Translations under genes and position numbers: made by a program
The notes under the pieces: model-generated
Databases searched by the model: none
What the model saw: only the letters and a program-made list of their open reading frames with translations
What the model was told of the DNA's origin: nothing
Shown: positions 24,559 through 34,671 of the stretch, piece after piece
Numbering within the stretch: the stretch's first letter is position 1
Layout of the letters: every line of letters begins with the position of its first letter
From: Streptomyces calvus
GTDB taxonomy: Bacteria; Actinomycetota; Actinomycetes; Streptomycetales; Streptomycetaceae
Direction: 5' to 3'
Assembly (NCBI RefSeq): GCF_006782915.1
Contig: NZ_VCNP01000009.1
Coordinates: 155,062 to 219,061, forward strand
DNA length: 64,000 bases

Positions 24559-24620
24559 TACGTCTTGCCGCGTCTTCCCTCAGGTCAGGTACGTCTCGTC
24601 GTGTCTCCCCTCAGGTCAGG
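24559..24620. repeat. 31-bp tandem duplication between PTPS-like and dehydrogenase genes
   Basis: Two adjacent 31-bp copies (24559-24589 and 24590-24620), identical at 27 positions; all four differences are C/T transitions. The second copy covers the dehydrogenase stop codon. A more degenerate copy may precede them at about 24525-24553. Each unit ends in CCCTCAGGTCAGG, and the second can form a short CCCCT/AGGGG hairpin, so a terminator or binding-site role is possible. Confidence 0.75.
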
Positions 24621-25614
24621 GGCGCGCGTCGGTGCGGTGCGGGTCGCCGTAGCGGATGCGGTGGCACAGCGCGGGCGTCTCGCCGGAGGCGAGCCGGGGC
24701 ATGACCTCGGGCAGTTCCTCGAAGGGGGACTCGCCGGTGACGAGGGCGTCGAGCGCGGGGTCGGCGAGCAGGTCGAGGGCGAGGGCGAGCCGGTCGGCGT
24801 AACCGCGGTGGGCGCGCGCCGGGGAGACCGTGCCGACCTGGCTGCCGCGGATGACCAGCCGCCGTGAGTGGAAGGCCTCGCCCAGCGGGAGGCTCACCTT
24901 CCGGTCGCCGTACCAGCTGAGTTCGACGACGGTGCCCTCCGCGCGGAGCAGTTCCAGGGCCGTGGCGAGCCCTTCCTCGGTGGCGCTGGCGTGGACGACC
25001 AGGTCGCACGCCCCGAGGGCGTCACCGGGCAGCGCGAAGCCGACCCCGAGGGCCTCGGCGGTCCTCGCCCGGGCGGGATCCGCGTCGACCAGCTGGATCC
25101 GTACGCCCGGGAAGCGGGCCAGCAGTGCCGCGACCGAGCAGCCGACCATGCCGCCGCCGACCACGGCGATCCGGTCACCGACCAGCGGCGCCGCGTCCCA
25201 CAGGGCGTTGACGGCGGTCTCGACGGTGCCGGCCAGCACGGCCCGGCCCACGGGCACACCGTCGGGCACGGGAGTGACGGCGCTCGCCGGGACGACGTAC
25301 CGCGTCTGGTGCGGGTAGAGGCAGAACACCGTACGGCCGGTGAGTGCCGCGGGCCCCTCCTCCACCACGCCGACGTTCAGGTAGCCGTACTTCACCGGTC
25401 CCGGGAAGTCGCCTTCCTGGAACGGGGCGCGCATCGCCGTGTGCTGGCTCTCGGGCACGCCGCCGCGGAAGACGAGCGTCTCGGTGCCCCGGCTCACCCC
25501 GGAGTAGAGCGTGCGCACCACCACCTCGTCGGGACCGGGTACGGGCAGGTCGACCTCGCGGATTCCGCCTCGGCCAGGTGAGTCGAGCCAGAACGCGCGG
25601 GCGGTGCGGTTCAT
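24616..25614 (-). CDS. MDR-family (zinc-type alcohol) dehydrogenase homologue
   Basis: A 332-aa medium-chain dehydrogenase/reductase. The cofactor-binding segment is [20 protein letters not shown] followed by an Asp-ending beta strand (QLVDAD), which suggests NAD. The N-terminal domain shows [14 protein letters not shown] where catalytic-zinc enzymes have a Cys and a GHE motif, so the catalytic zinc site seems absent. A strong AGGAGG precedes the ATG. It lies upstream of the PTPS-like operon on the same strand and divergent from the CDP-alcohol gene. Likely role: redox step in the locus; substrate unknown. Confidence 0.87.
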   Translation of the reverse strand: MNRTARAFWLDSPGRGGIREVDLPVPGPDEVVVRTLYSGVSRGTETLVFRGGVPESQHTAMRAPFQEGDFPGPVKYGYLNVGVVEEGPAALTGRTVFCLYPHQTRYVVPASAVTPVPDGVPVGRAVLAGTVETAVNALWDAAPLVGDRIAVVGGGMVGCSVAALLARFPGVRIQLVDADPARARTAEALGVGFALPGDALGACDLVVHASATEEGLATALELLRAEGTVVELSWYGDRKVSLPLGEAFHSRRLVIRGSQVGTVSPARAHRGYADRLALALDLLADPALDALVTGESPFEELPEVMPRLASGETPALCHRIRYGDPHRTDARP

Positions 25615-25722
25615 CGGGATCCTCCTGAACGATCGGGAAGCTGCACGCGTACCGAGTGGTGCACAGGCCGCGCACAAGGTAGCGGCGTTGATCGACTCTG
25701 TCACACGGCCGGAGGGTGTTCG

Positions 25723-26502
25723 GTGGCCCTGAACAACACGTACGACGCGAGGCCCGTACAGCAGGAGACCGCCGTGGGAGCGGGCGTGCAGATCCTGTTG
25801 CTCGCGCTGCTCGGCACGGCGATCGGCATGGGCCCGGCCGGCTGGCTGACCGGGCTGGCGTTCGCGATCGCCACCTGGGCGGTGCTCTCCCGGGCCCTGC
25901 ACCGGTCCCGGCTGCGTTCCTTCGGTGCCGCGAACCGGGTCACCCTCGGCCGCGCCACCCTCGTCGGCGGGGTGACCGCACTGGTCGCCGACTCGTTCCA
26001 CGGCTCGCCGCCGGTCTCGCTGTTCGTCGGTCTCACCGCGGTGGCCCTCGTCCTCGACGGCGTGGACGGCAAGGTGGCGCGCAGGACCGGTACGGCGACC
26101 CCGCTGGGCGCCCGCTTCGACATGGAGGTGGACGCCTTCCTGATCCTGGTGCTGAGCGTGTACGTGTCGACGGCGATGGGCCCTTGGGTGCTGCTGATCG
26201 GCGGGATGCGGTACGTGTTCGTCGCGGCGGCGCGGGTCTGGCCCTGGCTGACCGCCCCGCTCCCGCCGAGCACGGCCCGCAAGACGGTGGCCGCGCTGCA
26301 GGGGGTGCTGTTGCTGCTGGCCGGCGCGGCCCTGCTGCCGCACACGGTCAACGTCGGGGTGGTGCTGCTGGCGTTGGCGCTGCTGGTGTGGTCGTTCGGC
26401 CGGGACGTGCTGTGGCTGTGCCGGGCGTCGCGGGCGACGGCGGTCCCGGCGGGACGTCAGGCGCAGGAAGAGCGGGAGCGGCGGGAGTTGGTCGCCGGGT
26501 GA
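25723..26502 (+). CDS. CDP-alcohol phosphatidyltransferase family membrane protein
   Basis: A 259-aa membrane protein with about six hydrophobic helices and the complete family motif DGxxARx8Gx3Dx3D: Asp112, Asp115-Gly116, Ala119-Arg120, Gly129, Asp133 and Asp137. Such enzymes displace CMP from a CDP-linked lipid or alcohol to form a phosphodiester. The GTG start has GGAGGG 6 nt upstream. It diverges from the dehydrogenase gene across 108 bp, and together with the flippase-like gene it suggests a membrane- or lipid-linked end product for the locus. The acceptor is unknown. Confidence 0.9.
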   Translation: MALNNTYDARPVQQETAVGAGVQILLLALLGTAIGMGPAGWLTGLAFAIATWAVLSRALHRSRLRSFGAANRVTLGRATLVGGVTALVADSFHGSPPVSLFVGLTAVALVLDGVDGKVARRTGTATPLGARFDMEVDAFLILVLSVYVSTAMGPWVLLIGGMRYVFVAAARVWPWLTAPLPPSTARKTVAALQGVLLLLAGAALLPHTVNVGVVLLALALLVWSFGRDVLWLCRASRATAVPAGRQAQEERERRELVAG

Positions 26503-26561
26503 GAAGGGGCCGCCCGGCGGCGGGGGCGTGTCCCGTCGGCCGGGTGGGCGGAGGACTGCTG

Positions 26562-27791
26562 TCACGGCCTGCGCGGCAGCAGTGCTGCCGTCGCCGCGGT
26601 CACCGCTGCCAGGACGAGCCACGGCGCCGCCGGCGGGAGTCCTGCCTCCAGCAGGCTGCCGGTGGCAGAGCTGCCGAGCAGCACGATCAGGCCGGACACC
26701 GACGACAACGCGCCGGTGTAGAGGCCCAGTCGGCCCTCCTCGGCGAGGTCGGGGACCCAGGCGCGGGCCACGGGCACGACGAGCATCTGGCCGAGGGTGA
26801 GCAGCACGACGAAGCAAGCCGCCGGCGCCAGCCCGGCCGTCCCCGTCCACCCGGCGGGACGCGCCACCGCCACCACCGCGAACCCGGCCGCCACGATCAG
26901 CAGTCCCGCCGCCATGGAGCGGCGCATCGCCAGTCGCTTCCCGGCCCAGCGGGTGACGGGCAGTTGGGCGGTCACCACCAGCAGCGAGGACAGTGCGAAC
27001 AGCCAGGCCAGCGCCGTCTGGGAGCCGGTCGCGCGCTCCACCTCCGCCGGCAGGGCGAGGTACAGCTGGTTGTAGGCGAGCAGTTGGGCGCCGTAGGCGC
27101 AGCACAGCGCCAGGAAGGGCCGGTTGCGCAGCAGCAGCCGCAGCCCGCCCCGGGCCCGTGTCCGGTCGCGGCCCGGTATGCGCTGCGGCAGCAGCCGGGC
27201 GTGGCCGGCCAGCACCAGCACGAAGATCCCGGCGCCCACCAGGCAGGCGGTGCGGAAGTCCACCGCCAGCAGCAGCGCCCCCAGCAGCGGCCCGACGAAC
27301 GCCCCCGCCTGCCCCGCCACGGTGAACAGCGCCAGGACCCGCGTCCGCGGTCCTCCGCCCGTCTCCTCCCACACCACCGCCTGCCGGGCCACCTCCGACT
27401 CGACGGCCGGTGAGAACAGCGCCGCGGCGAACCCGATCATCAGTACCGCGCAGACCACCGACCAGGTCCGCTCCGCGTACCCCAGCCACACGAACCCGGC
27501 GATCCGCAGCGCACACCCGGCCAGCACCACCGGCCGGATGCCGTACCGGTCGGCCAGCGCCCCGCCCACCACGAACAGCCCCTGCTGACTGAACGTCCTG
27601 AGTCCCAGTACCAGCCCCACCAGCCAGCCCGCCATGCCGATGGCCCCGCCCAGGTGTGCGGACAGGAACGGCAGTACGGCGTAGAACCCTACGTTGAAGG
27701 CGAGTTGGGTGAGGATCAGCAGCCGCAGCAGGGGCGAGAGCCGCGGGCGGCGGCGGGACATCCTGCCGGATCCCGTGGACAGCGCGGTCAC
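26562..27791 (-). CDS. MFS transporter (multidrug-efflux type)
   Basis: A 409-aa major facilitator with 12 predicted helices, starting [32 protein letters not shown] after a short leader, with [13 protein letters not shown] in the helix 2-3 loop. The GTG at 27791 overlaps the stop of the upstream permease gene (GTGA), showing translational coupling with a peptide/nickel-type ABC operon. Import by the ABC system plus export by an MFS protein recalls metallophore systems, but the cargo is not known. Confidence 0.87.
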   Translation of the reverse strand: MTALSTGSGRMSRRRPRLSPLLRLLILTQLAFNVGFYAVLPFLSAHLGGAIGMAGWLVGLVLGLRTFSQQGLFVVGGALADRYGIRPVVLAGCALRIAGFVWLGYAERTWSVVCAVLMIGFAAALFSPAVESEVARQAVVWEETGGGPRTRVLALFTVAGQAGAFVGPLLGALLLAVDFRTACLVGAGIFVLVLAGHARLLPQRIPGRDRTRARGGLRLLLRNRPFLALCCAYGAQLLAYNQLYLALPAEVERATGSQTALAWLFALSSLLVVTAQLPVTRWAGKRLAMRRSMAAGLLIVAAGFAVVAVARPAGWTGTAGLAPAACFVVLLTLGQMLVVPVARAWVPDLAEEGRLGLYTGALSSVSGLIVLLGSSATGSLLEAGLPPAAPWLVLAAVTAATAALLPRRP

Positions 27792-29587
27792 CTCGTCTCC
27801 GCCAGTTCCTTGGCGGGCGCGGCGGGAGGCGCGACGGGCGGCGCCTCGGACCCGTGGTTCCTGCGCTGTCGTCCCGGCCGTCGCACGCCGCCCGCCGCGG
27901 TCACCGCCAGCGCGCCGAGCAGGGCGAGGACGGCCGCCGGGGCGAGCACGGTCCAGGGTGCGCGTTCGGCGTAGGGCTGGTTCTCGGCGAGCAGCGCGCC
28001 CCACTCCGGTGACGGCGGCTGCGCGCCGAGCCCGAGGAAGCCGAGCGAGGCGAGGGTGAGCGCGATGCCGGGCAGCCTCAGCAGGGCGTGCCGGGTGACG
28101 GGCGGCAGTACGGCCGGCAGCAGGTGGCGGCGCAGGAGGTGCCGGCGGCTCGCGCCGAGACTCCGGGTGGCCGTGAGGTGCAGGGTGGCGCGTTCCTGCG
28201 CCAGCAGTGCGGAGGTGTGGGCGGCGAGCGGCGCCCATGCCACGGCGGTCACGGCGAGCGCGGGCGTGGTCGTCCCGCTGCCCGCGACGGCGGTGACGAG
28301 CAGCGCGGCGAGCGCCGCTGGCACGGCGTTCACGGTGTCCACGAGCGGCCCGGACAGCCGGGGCAGCAGCCCGAGCAGCACTCCGGCGCACAGGGCCGCC
28401 GCGCTGATCGCGAGGGCGAGCAGCAAGGTGTCGAGGGCACCGTGCGCGACCCTGGCGAGCAGGTCCCGTCCGAGTGCGTCCGTGCCGAACGGGTGTGCCG
28501 GGGACGGTGCCTGGAGCCGCTCACCGGTGTTCAGCGCGAGCGGGTCACGGGGCAGCCCGAACGCCACGACGGCGGCCAGGACGGCGCCGTGGACGAAGGG
28601 TTGCACACTGCGGCGCGACCGGGCCGGCCCGTGCAGCGTCGGCAGCGCGCCGTCCCGCAGGGCGGGCCCGACGAGCAGCCGGGCGGCGAGTCCGCAGGCG
28701 CCCGTGGCGACCGCCCCCAGCAGGACGAGGGCGAGCGTGCCGGCCTGGAGGACCGGCAGGTCCTGCGCGAGGGCGGCCTGCAGGGTGGTGCGGCCGATCC
28801 CCGGAATGTCGAAGATCTGCTCCACGGCGACGGAACCGCCGGTCAGTCCGACGACGAACAACCCGAGGTTGGGCAGCAGGGCGGGCAGACAACGGCGTAC
28901 CGCCTGCCGGGCGATCCGCCGGCCGGGCAGGCCCCGTGCGGCGGCCGCCCGCGCCCACTGCTCACCGAAGGCGCCGGGCAGCAGGTCGTCGAGCAGCCGT
29001 CCCAGCACGGCACCGGCCGGCAGACCGAGGGCGAGCGCGGGCAGCACGGTCCACTGCGGCCCGTACCAGCCGAGAGCCGGCAGCCACCCCAACTGCACCC
29101 CTACGACGGTGGCGAGCACGGACCCGACGAGGAACTCGGGCAGCGCGGCGAGCACCGCGGAACCCGTCCCGCCGGCGCGCCGTCCCTTGAGCCGTCGCCG
29201 CGCCCCGAGGTGGAGCGTGCGGGCGCAGACGGCCGCGGCGACGACGGCGGCGACGAGCAGCGCCACCGCCATCAGCAGCAGTGAGGCGCCCAGGGCCCGC
29301 AGTACGGCGGGCATCACCTCGCCGCCGGAGATCCAGGACCGTCCGGCGTCCCCGTGCGCCAGTCCGCCGAGCCACTGCGCCAGCAGGGCCGACGGGCCGG
29401 AGTCGAGGCCCAGTTGGTCGCGGATGTCCGCGAGCACCTCGGGCGTGGGGTCACGCTCGGGCGACCGGGCCTTGAGCACGGTCAGCGCCGGGTCGGTGTG
29501 CGTGAGCCAGGGCAGCAGGCCGATGCCGCAGACGAGGCCGGCCGCGAGCGCGGTGCGCCACAGGAGTGCGGCCAGGTGTGGTCGCAC
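27788..29587 (-). CDS. Fused DppB-DppC-type ABC transporter permease
   Basis: A 599-aa protein joining two peptide/nickel permease subunits in one chain. The first half has the DppB pattern (N-terminal helix, long periplasmic loop, then [20 protein letters not shown] and [16 protein letters not shown]). The second half has the DppC pattern ([16 protein letters not shown], later [21 protein letters not shown]). The C-terminus is Ala/Pro-rich. The start is GTG, 3 nt after the binding-protein stop. No DppD/DppF ABC ATPase is encoded nearby, so the ATPase must come from elsewhere if this is a complete importer. Confidence 0.88.
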   Translation of the reverse strand: MRPHLAALLWRTALAAGLVCGIGLLPWLTHTDPALTVLKARSPERDPTPEVLADIRDQLGLDSGPSALLAQWLGGLAHGDAGRSWISGGEVMPAVLRALGASLLLMAVALLVAAVVAAAVCARTLHLGARRRLKGRRAGGTGSAVLAALPEFLVGSVLATVVGVQLGWLPALGWYGPQWTVLPALALGLPAGAVLGRLLDDLLPGAFGEQWARAAAARGLPGRRIARQAVRRCLPALLPNLGLFVVGLTGGSVAVEQIFDIPGIGRTTLQAALAQDLPVLQAGTLALVLLGAVATGACGLAARLLVGPALRDGALPTLHGPARSRRSVQPFVHGAVLAAVVAFGLPRDPLALNTGERLQAPSPAHPFGTDALGRDLLARVAHGALDTLLLALAISAAALCAGVLLGLLPRLSGPLVDTVNAVPAALAALLVTAVAGSGTTTPALAVTAVAWAPLAAHTSALLAQERATLHLTATRSLGASRRHLLRRHLLPAVLPPVTRHALLRLPGIALTLASLGFLGLGAQPPSPEWGALLAENQPYAERAPWTVLAPAAVLALLGALAVTAAGGVRRPGRQRRNHGSEAPPVAPPAAPAKELAETR

Positions 29588-29590
29588 GGG

Positions 29591-31099
29591 TCAGCGCCGC
29601 GTTCCCGTACCGACGAGGGCGCGCTCGTAGGGGTCGAGCACGACGCCCCGCACCGTGGTGCCGACGCCGGTGATGATCCGCTGGTGCACCAGCGGCACCA
29701 CGGCGTCGGTGCCGAGTATCTCGGCCTCCGCGGCCATGGCCGCGTCCTGCCGCTCCCCGGGGTCGGCGGTCCGCTGGGCGGCGGCGACGGCCCGGTCGAC
29801 GTCCTTGTCGCAGAGCTGGGCGATGTTGTAGCCGCCGTCGCAGGTGTAGTCGCCGGCGAGGACGGCGACGGGGTCACCGGTGTCGACGAGGGTGTTCCGG
29901 GCGAGGACGAACGCGTCGAACTTCCCTTCCAGCGCGTCGCTCTCCAGCCGCGAGTACTCCCGCACCTCGAGCTGGACCGCGAATCCGGCCTTCTCCAGCT
30001 GCTGCTTCAGCACCTGGGCCACTTCGGGAAGTTCGGGCCGGTTGTCGTACGTGGCCAGGGTGATCGGGGTGTCCTTGGCGCGCTCGGCCTGCGCCCGGCC
30101 GGCCGGTTTGCGGCGCTTGCCGTCGGCCCAGGTCACGGCGGGCCCGTAGACACCGGCGCCCGGGTCGGCGTACCCCTCGTACACGCCGTCGGCGAGCGCG
30201 GAGGTGTCGACGGCCGCGCGGGCTGCGGCGCGCAGGCCCGGGTCCTTGAAGGGTCCGGAGGAGGAGTTGAGCAGCAGGGCGGTGGTGCGGGTGGTGGCGG
30301 TGTCGCGCCGGGTGTCCTCGTCGAGGGTGGCCGCCTGGGCGACGGGGACGGCTTCGGCGATGTCGACCTCGCCGGTGCGCAGGGCGTTGGCGCGGGCGGT
30401 GCCGTCGGCGACGAACCGGGCGTCGATGCCGGAGGCCTGGGCGCGTCCGCCCCAGTAGGCGTCGAAGCGGTCGAGCGTGGCGGACGCGGCGCCGTCGACC
30501 TCGGTGAGTTCGAAGGGGCCGGTGGCGGTGCCGACGGGATCGACACGGCCTCCGTCGCCGCCCGTGCCGTACGCCTTGCCGGAGAACACGGCGAGGGCGG
30601 GGCTGGACAGGCGCAGCGGAAGGATGGGATCGGGCTCGGCGGTGCGGACCCTCACGGCCTGCCCGCCGTCGGCCTCGGCGGTCAGCGTGACGCCGGAGAG
30701 GGCGGCGGGAGCGGGTTCGGCGCGGGTGGCGCGGGTGAGCGCGTTGACGACGGCGGACGGGGTGACGTCCGTACCGTCCTGGAACTCGGCGTCCCGGAGC
30801 GTGAACACCCAGGTCTTCTCGTCGACCTGCCGCCAGGATGCGGCGAGGGCGGGTGCGGCGGCACCGTTGGCGTCCATGGTGGTCAGGCCCTCGGCGACGC
30901 CGAGGCGGCTGAGGAGGGTGGCGTCGGCGCCGTAGGGCGAGAGCCGCTCGGCGGGCGGGAAGGCGAGCGCGACCCGCAGCCGCGACCCGTTCCCGCCGTT
31001 ACCGTCGTCCTGCGCTTCGCCGCCTTGTGAGGCGAAGCAGCCGGCCAGCAGCGGAGTGAGCGCGAGGGCGGCGAACAGCCGGGAGCGAAGCGGGCGCAC
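29591..31099 (-). CDS. ABC transporter substrate-binding lipoprotein (peptide/nickel family 5)
   Basis: A 502-aa extracellular solute-binding protein of the DppA/OppA/NikA family. The lipobox LLAGC places the lipidated Cys at residue 21. Family features include RLSPYGADATLLSRLGVAEGLTTMD and TWVFTLRDAEFQDGTDVTPSAVV. It lies between a GNAT gene (3-nt gap) and the fused permease (3-nt gap). Substrates in this family include peptides, nickel complexes and opine-type metallophores; the sequence alone does not choose. Confidence 0.9.
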   Translation of the reverse strand: MRPLRSRLFAALALTPLLAGCFASQGGEAQDDGNGGNGSRLRVALAFPPAERLSPYGADATLLSRLGVAEGLTTMDANGAAAPALAASWRQVDEKTWVFTLRDAEFQDGTDVTPSAVVNALTRATRAEPAPAALSGVTLTAEADGGQAVRVRTAEPDPILPLRLSSPALAVFSGKAYGTGGDGGRVDPVGTATGPFELTEVDGAASATLDRFDAYWGGRAQASGIDARFVADGTARANALRTGEVDIAEAVPVAQAATLDEDTRRDTATTRTTALLLNSSSGPFKDPGLRAAARAAVDTSALADGVYEGYADPGAGVYGPAVTWADGKRRKPAGRAQAERAKDTPITLATYDNRPELPEVAQVLKQQLEKAGFAVQLEVREYSRLESDALEGKFDAFVLARNTLVDTGDPVAVLAGDYTCDGGYNIAQLCDKDVDRAVAAAQRTADPGERQDAAMAAEAEILGTDAVVPLVHQRIITGVGTTVRGVVLDPYERALVGTGTRR

Positions 31100-31102
31100 A
31101 GG

Positions 31103-31645
31103 TCACCGTCCCATCGGGATCTCGAAGTGGAGGACGGCACTTCCGCCGTCCGTGGTCTCACGTTCGTCGTGCACGAGCTTGCCGAGCGACCGCCAGAAGG
31201 CCTCCGCCCCCGGCACGGACGCATCGGTGTGCAGGTACACGGACCGGTAACCGCCGTCCGCGGCGGCGAAGTCGAGCAGTTCGCCGACCATCCGCCGGGC
31301 CAGGCCCCGACGGCGGTGGTCCGGCCGCACATAGACCCGCCGCAACTGCGCGGTGTCGCCGGAGGGGTAGCGCTCGGCGAGCGGGCGCGGGTTCGGCGGA
31401 TGTGCGGGCCCACGGGAGTCGAGGGCGGCGGTGGCGACGACTTCGCCGCCGTCCGGGTCGAGTGCGACGAGCAGGGTGTGGCGCGGCGAGGCAAGATAGG
31501 CGGCGGCCGGATCGATGATGTCGCCGTGCCAGTGGGGCACGTAGCCGGTGCCGAAGTCGCGGTAGACGGTGTCGAGCATCACGGCTCGCGCACGGTCGAG
31601 GTCTGCCGGGCCCGCAGCCCTGATGCTGTAGTCACGCACTTGCAC
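31103..31645 (-). CDS. GNAT family N-acetyltransferase
   Basis: An acetyl-CoA-dependent acyltransferase of about 180 aa with the motif A region LRRVYVRPDHRRRGLARRMVGELLDFA. The GTG at 31645 starts the conserved fold (VQVRDYSIRAAGPADL); GGAGG is present but 15 nt upstream, and an alternative GTG at 31699 would add 18 arginine-rich residues. It is first in the GNAT/binding protein/permease/MFS operon. It may modify the transported compound, or acylate and inactivate something toxic. Confidence 0.85.
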   Translation of the reverse strand: MQVRDYSIRAAGPADLDRARAVMLDTVYRDFGTGYVPHWHGDIIDPAAAYLASPRHTLLVALDPDGGEVVATAALDSRGPAHPPNPRPLAERYPSGDTAQLRRVYVRPDHRRRGLARRMVGELLDFAAADGGYRSVYLHTDASVPGAEAFWRSLGKLVHDERETTDGGSAVLHFEIPMGR

Positions 31646-31749
31646 ACCATATGCATTAAGCCTCCGAAGTCGATCACGGGGGTGAGATTCACGAGACACG
31701 ACGCGGATGATTTGACGCGTCGCCGATCACACCCCTAAAACTACCTACA

Positions 31750-31764
31750 TGACATTCATTTTCA
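31750..31764. promoter_or_regulatory. Zur-like palindrome upstream of the CooC-like ATPase gene
   Basis: The 15-bp sequence TGACATTCATTTTCA resembles the Streptomyces Zur box (close to TGAAAATGATTTTCA from memory). The right half matches well; the left half is weaker. It ends 10 bp before the ATPase start, in the divergent region shared with the GNAT-transport operon, a place where repressor binding could affect both. It stands out because the surrounding DNA is GC-rich. Assignment is tentative. Confidence 0.4.
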
Positions 31765-31774
31765 AAAAGGTGGG

Positions 31775-32743
31775 GTGTCGGTGAGGATCGCGTTCGTCGG
31801 CAAGGGCGGTAGCGGCAAGACGACCCTGTCGGCCCTCTTCGCCCGTCACCTGGCGCACTCCGGCGCCCCCGTCCTCGCCGTCGACGGCGACATCAACCAG
31901 CACCTGGCGCAGGCCCTCGCGCCCGGCGAGGACGCCCCCGCCACGCCTCCTCCCCTGGGCCCGGCCCTCCCTGCCGTCAAGGCCCTTCTGAGCGGCACCA
32001 ATCCCCGCATCACCTCCCCCGATGCCATGATCAAGACGACGCCGCCCGGCCGCGGCTCCCGCCTGCTGCGCCTCCTCGGGGACGACGACCTGCACACGCG
32101 GCACGTCACCCGGGTCGGCGGGGTCCCGCTGATGGTCACGGGCGAGTTCGACGAGAGCGATCTGGGCGTCGCCTGCTACCACTCCAAGCTCGGAGCGGTG
32201 GAGCTGTACCTCGGCCACCTCGTCGACGGCCCCGGCGAGTACGTCGTGGTGGACATGACCGCCGGCGCGGACGCCTTCGCCTCCGGCCTGTTCACCCGTT
32301 TCGACATGACGTTCCTGGTCGCCGAACCGACCCGCAAGGGCGTCTCGGTCTACCGCCAGTACCGCGAGCACGCCGAGCAGTTCGGCATCCGTGTCGCGGT
32401 CGTCGGCAACAAGGTGACCGGCGAGGACGACCTGCTCTTCCTCAAGGAGCAGGTGGGCGACGACCTGCTGACCCACCTGGTGCAGTCGGACTGGGTACGC
32501 GCTGCGGAGCAGGGCCGGGCCGAGACGCGCGTGCCGGACGCTTTGGAGCCGCAGAACCGGCACGCGCTGAACGTGCTGCGCGAGACGGTCGACGCACAGC
32601 ACCGCGACTGGGCCCGCCTGCACCGCCACGCCGTCGAGTTCCACCTCCGCAATGCCCGCGCCTGGGCGGACGAGCGCACGGGTGAGGACCTGGCGGCCCA
32701 GGTGGACCCCCATTTCGTACCGGGCCCTGCGGCCCTGTCCTGA
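31775..32743 (+). CDS. CooC/MinD-like SIMIBI ATPase
   Basis: A 322-aa P-loop protein with the deviant Walker A GKGGSGKTT at residues 9-17 (signature Lys10) and LAVDGDINQHL for switch I. It resembles the CooC/ParA/MinD class, whose members load metals into enzymes, position proteins or partition DNA. It is monocistronic and divergent from the GNAT-lipoprotein-permease operon. A CooC-like metal-handling role would fit the peptide/nickel-type transporter next door, but this is inference. Start is GTG 31775 or the in-frame GTG 31781; AAAAAGG lies upstream. Confidence 0.83.
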   Translation: MSVRIAFVGKGGSGKTTLSALFARHLAHSGAPVLAVDGDINQHLAQALAPGEDAPATPPPLGPALPAVKALLSGTNPRITSPDAMIKTTPPGRGSRLLRLLGDDDLHTRHVTRVGGVPLMVTGEFDESDLGVACYHSKLGAVELYLGHLVDGPGEYVVVDMTAGADAFASGLFTRFDMTFLVAEPTRKGVSVYRQYREHAEQFGIRVAVVGNKVTGEDDLLFLKEQVGDDLLTHLVQSDWVRAAEQGRAETRVPDALEPQNRHALNVLRETVDAQHRDWARLHRHAVEFHLRNARAWADERTGEDLAAQVDPHFVPGPAALS

Positions 32744-32785
32744 GCCGGCCCCGGGACGTCAGAAACCGCCGAAGTGCTCCACCGG

Positions 32786-33327
32786 TTACTCGACACCCGC
32801 CGCATCGAGCAGCCGGACCACGTCCTTGCGTCCGTATCCGAGCAGCCGGGCCCGGTGGGCGGCCATCAGCACCAGGTGCGCGACGATCTCCGCCGCGTAC
32901 CCGTCCTTGCTGTCGGCGTCGAACCATTCATCGGGCTTCTCGACACCCAGGCTGTTCATCACCACCGCGTGTTCGCGGCGGATCTCCGCGACCGTGCCGG
33001 CGACCGCGTCCAGGAGCGTCCTGCCCGGCCGCTCGCACGTCAGGGCGAACCGCCCCCAGTCGACCGGTACACACCCCTCCGGCGGGCTCGCCCGCAGCCC
33101 TGCATACCGCTCGTCCGCGAACCGGCGGTCCGGAACTCGTCGTGCACCAGCGAGAAGCGGTGGTGGCCGGGCGGCACGGGAGGCGGCGGAGGCGTGTACT
33201 CCCATCCGGCGTCCTCGTACAACTGCCGCTTCACCTCTTCCTCGTCGGCGTGCGTCACCGTGAAACCGTTGGCGTCGTTGCGCCCGGTCGTCGTGCCGTC
33301 GGGATTGCGGTGGAAGGTCAGACTCAT
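32786..33327 (-). pseudogene. Conserved hypothetical gene split by a frameshift
   Basis: Two frames join into one protein of about 180 aa. The N-terminal part (33327 to about 33137) begins MSLTFHRNPDGTTTGRND and runs through AGWEYTPPPPPVPPGHHRFSLVHDE. The C-terminal part (about 33136 to 32786) continues DRRFADERYAGLRASPPEG to a helical segment ending RLLDAAGVE. Restoring one base near 33133-33137 makes the reading continuous. The family is one of unassigned Streptomyces proteins. Either a sequencing error or early decay explains the break; nearby decayed sequence favours decay slightly. Confidence 0.7.
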
Positions 33328-33539
33328 GTGTGCCCCCGTTGCCGTGCTGATCGAGACCAGCTGATGAGATCCAAGTGAGAGATCCACGGGATGCGAACTC
33401 CCGTCATCTGCTCGAACGGCCCGCGGGCCCGGCAGGTGCCCACTCCACGGGACATCACCCGATCGTGTTATCGACCCCCGGGGATGTCACCGGACCTCGC
33501 CTGCCGGCCCCGCCCCTCACCGCTGTCACCCAACCGCAC

Positions 33540-34060
33540 AGTCAGGATCAAGGCTCTCCGCAGGACTGCCCGGGCGGTCACCCGGTTCGGCCTCGCGGCC
33601 CCCGACGAGCACCAGGCGGAGGCGCTCCCTCTCGCCGCCCGGCAGCTTCGGCGCCGGAACGCGGCGGCTACGCGCCGGTGCCGGCCCGCGACACCGAGAA
33701 GTCGCAGGACCGCTGCACCAGCGAACAGGCAACCGACTTCGCCGGCGGGCAGACCGCGTTCTCCCACGACGCCACGCGTGCGGTGTACTGGTCGGCCGGC
33801 CTCGGTGACGAACCCCAGAGCCGCCCCGCGACCGGGTCGACCTCCGGGGCGTCGAGCTCGACGGGACGGCCACCGGCCGGATCGACTCCACCGACGCGCC
33901 CCTGAACGACGCACGGCGCGGCCGCAGCATCGCGCTCAAGCGGGTCAAGCGCACCGCGAAGGGCGTCTCGCAGGTGGAAGTGCTGTGCAACCCGGCCTTG
34001 CGGCTCCGAGCCGCTCAGCGTGAAGGAGTGCGCCATCGAGCGAGCGGAACGGCGGTTGTT
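33540..34060 (+). pseudogene. Gene remnant with several frame shifts
   Basis: The 684-nt stretch from 33388 to 34071 has no intact gene, but pieces of protein-like sequence in different forward frames follow one another. They are RFGLAAPDEHQAEALPLA (about 33580-33640), CTSEQATDFAGGQTAFSHDA (about 33715-33775), VDLRGVELDGTATGRIDSTD (about 33837-33900) running on to RVKRTAKGVSQVEVLCNP, and EPLSVKECAIERAER (about 34011-34055). They read as one decayed, possibly exported protein. Its family is not recognised. Confidence 0.4.
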
Positions 34061-34071
34061 ACGCTCCTCGA

Positions 34072-34671
34072 GTGAGGATTCCGGGACCCGAAGAGATCCG
34101 TGCCCTGCACGAGAAGTACGCGCCCACCGCCGAAGCGTTCGCGCTCGTCCACACGCACTGCGAGATCGTCTGGAGCATCGCCGAGCAGCTCATCTCGGCC
34201 TCGCGTCTCGACATCGACGCCGAACTGGTCCGCGCCGGCTGCCTCCTCCACGACATCGGCGTGTACCGCCTCTACGGTGACGACGGGCGGCTGGACCACG
34301 GGAACTACGTCCGGCACGGGTTGCTCGGCCACGAGATCCTCGAACGGGAGGGCTTCCCCGAGCCGTTGCGCCGGTTCTGCTCCCATCACACGGGAGTGGG
34401 CATCACGCGGCAGGACGTCCTGGCCCAGGGCCTCCCCCTGCCTCCCGCCGACTACCTGGCGGTGACGCACGAGGAGAGGCTGGTGATGTACGCGGACAAG
34501 TTCCACACCAAGTCCCGTCCGTCGGTGTTCCTCTCCCCCGACGAGTACGCCGCCCACGTCCGCCGCTTCGGCGAGGAGAAGGTGACCGCGTTCGGGGCGC
34601 TGCGCGCGGAGTTCGGCGACCCGGACCTCGACCGCCCGGTGCCGGAGGTCGATGTGTCCGTCCGCCCGTGA
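34072..34671 (+). CDS. HD-domain protein (predicted metal-dependent phosphohydrolase)
   Basis: A 199-aa HD-superfamily protein. The metal-binding His60-Asp61 lies in CLLHDIGVYRLYG, with other candidate ligands at His28 (VHTHCE), His87 and the CSHHTG segment. The start at GTG 34072 gives the compact domain. HD proteins hydrolyse phosphate esters of nucleotides or related molecules; the substrate is unknown. It is the only intact gene in a 3-kb decayed area. Confidence 0.87.
   Translation: MRIPGPEEIRALHEKYAPTAEAFALVHTHCEIVWSIAEQLISASRLDIDAELVRAGCLLHDIGVYRLYGDDGRLDHGNYVRHGLLGHEILEREGFPEPLRRFCSHHTGVGITRQDVLAQGLPLPPADYLAVTHEERLVMYADKFHTKSRPSVFLSPDEYAAHVRRFGEEKVTAFGALRAEFGDPDLDRPVPEVDVSVRP

Noticed and set aside
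26503..26561. A terminator between the CDP-alcohol and MFS genes
   Set aside because: GC-rich arms can pair only with a sizeable bulge, so it is not better than background for this genome.
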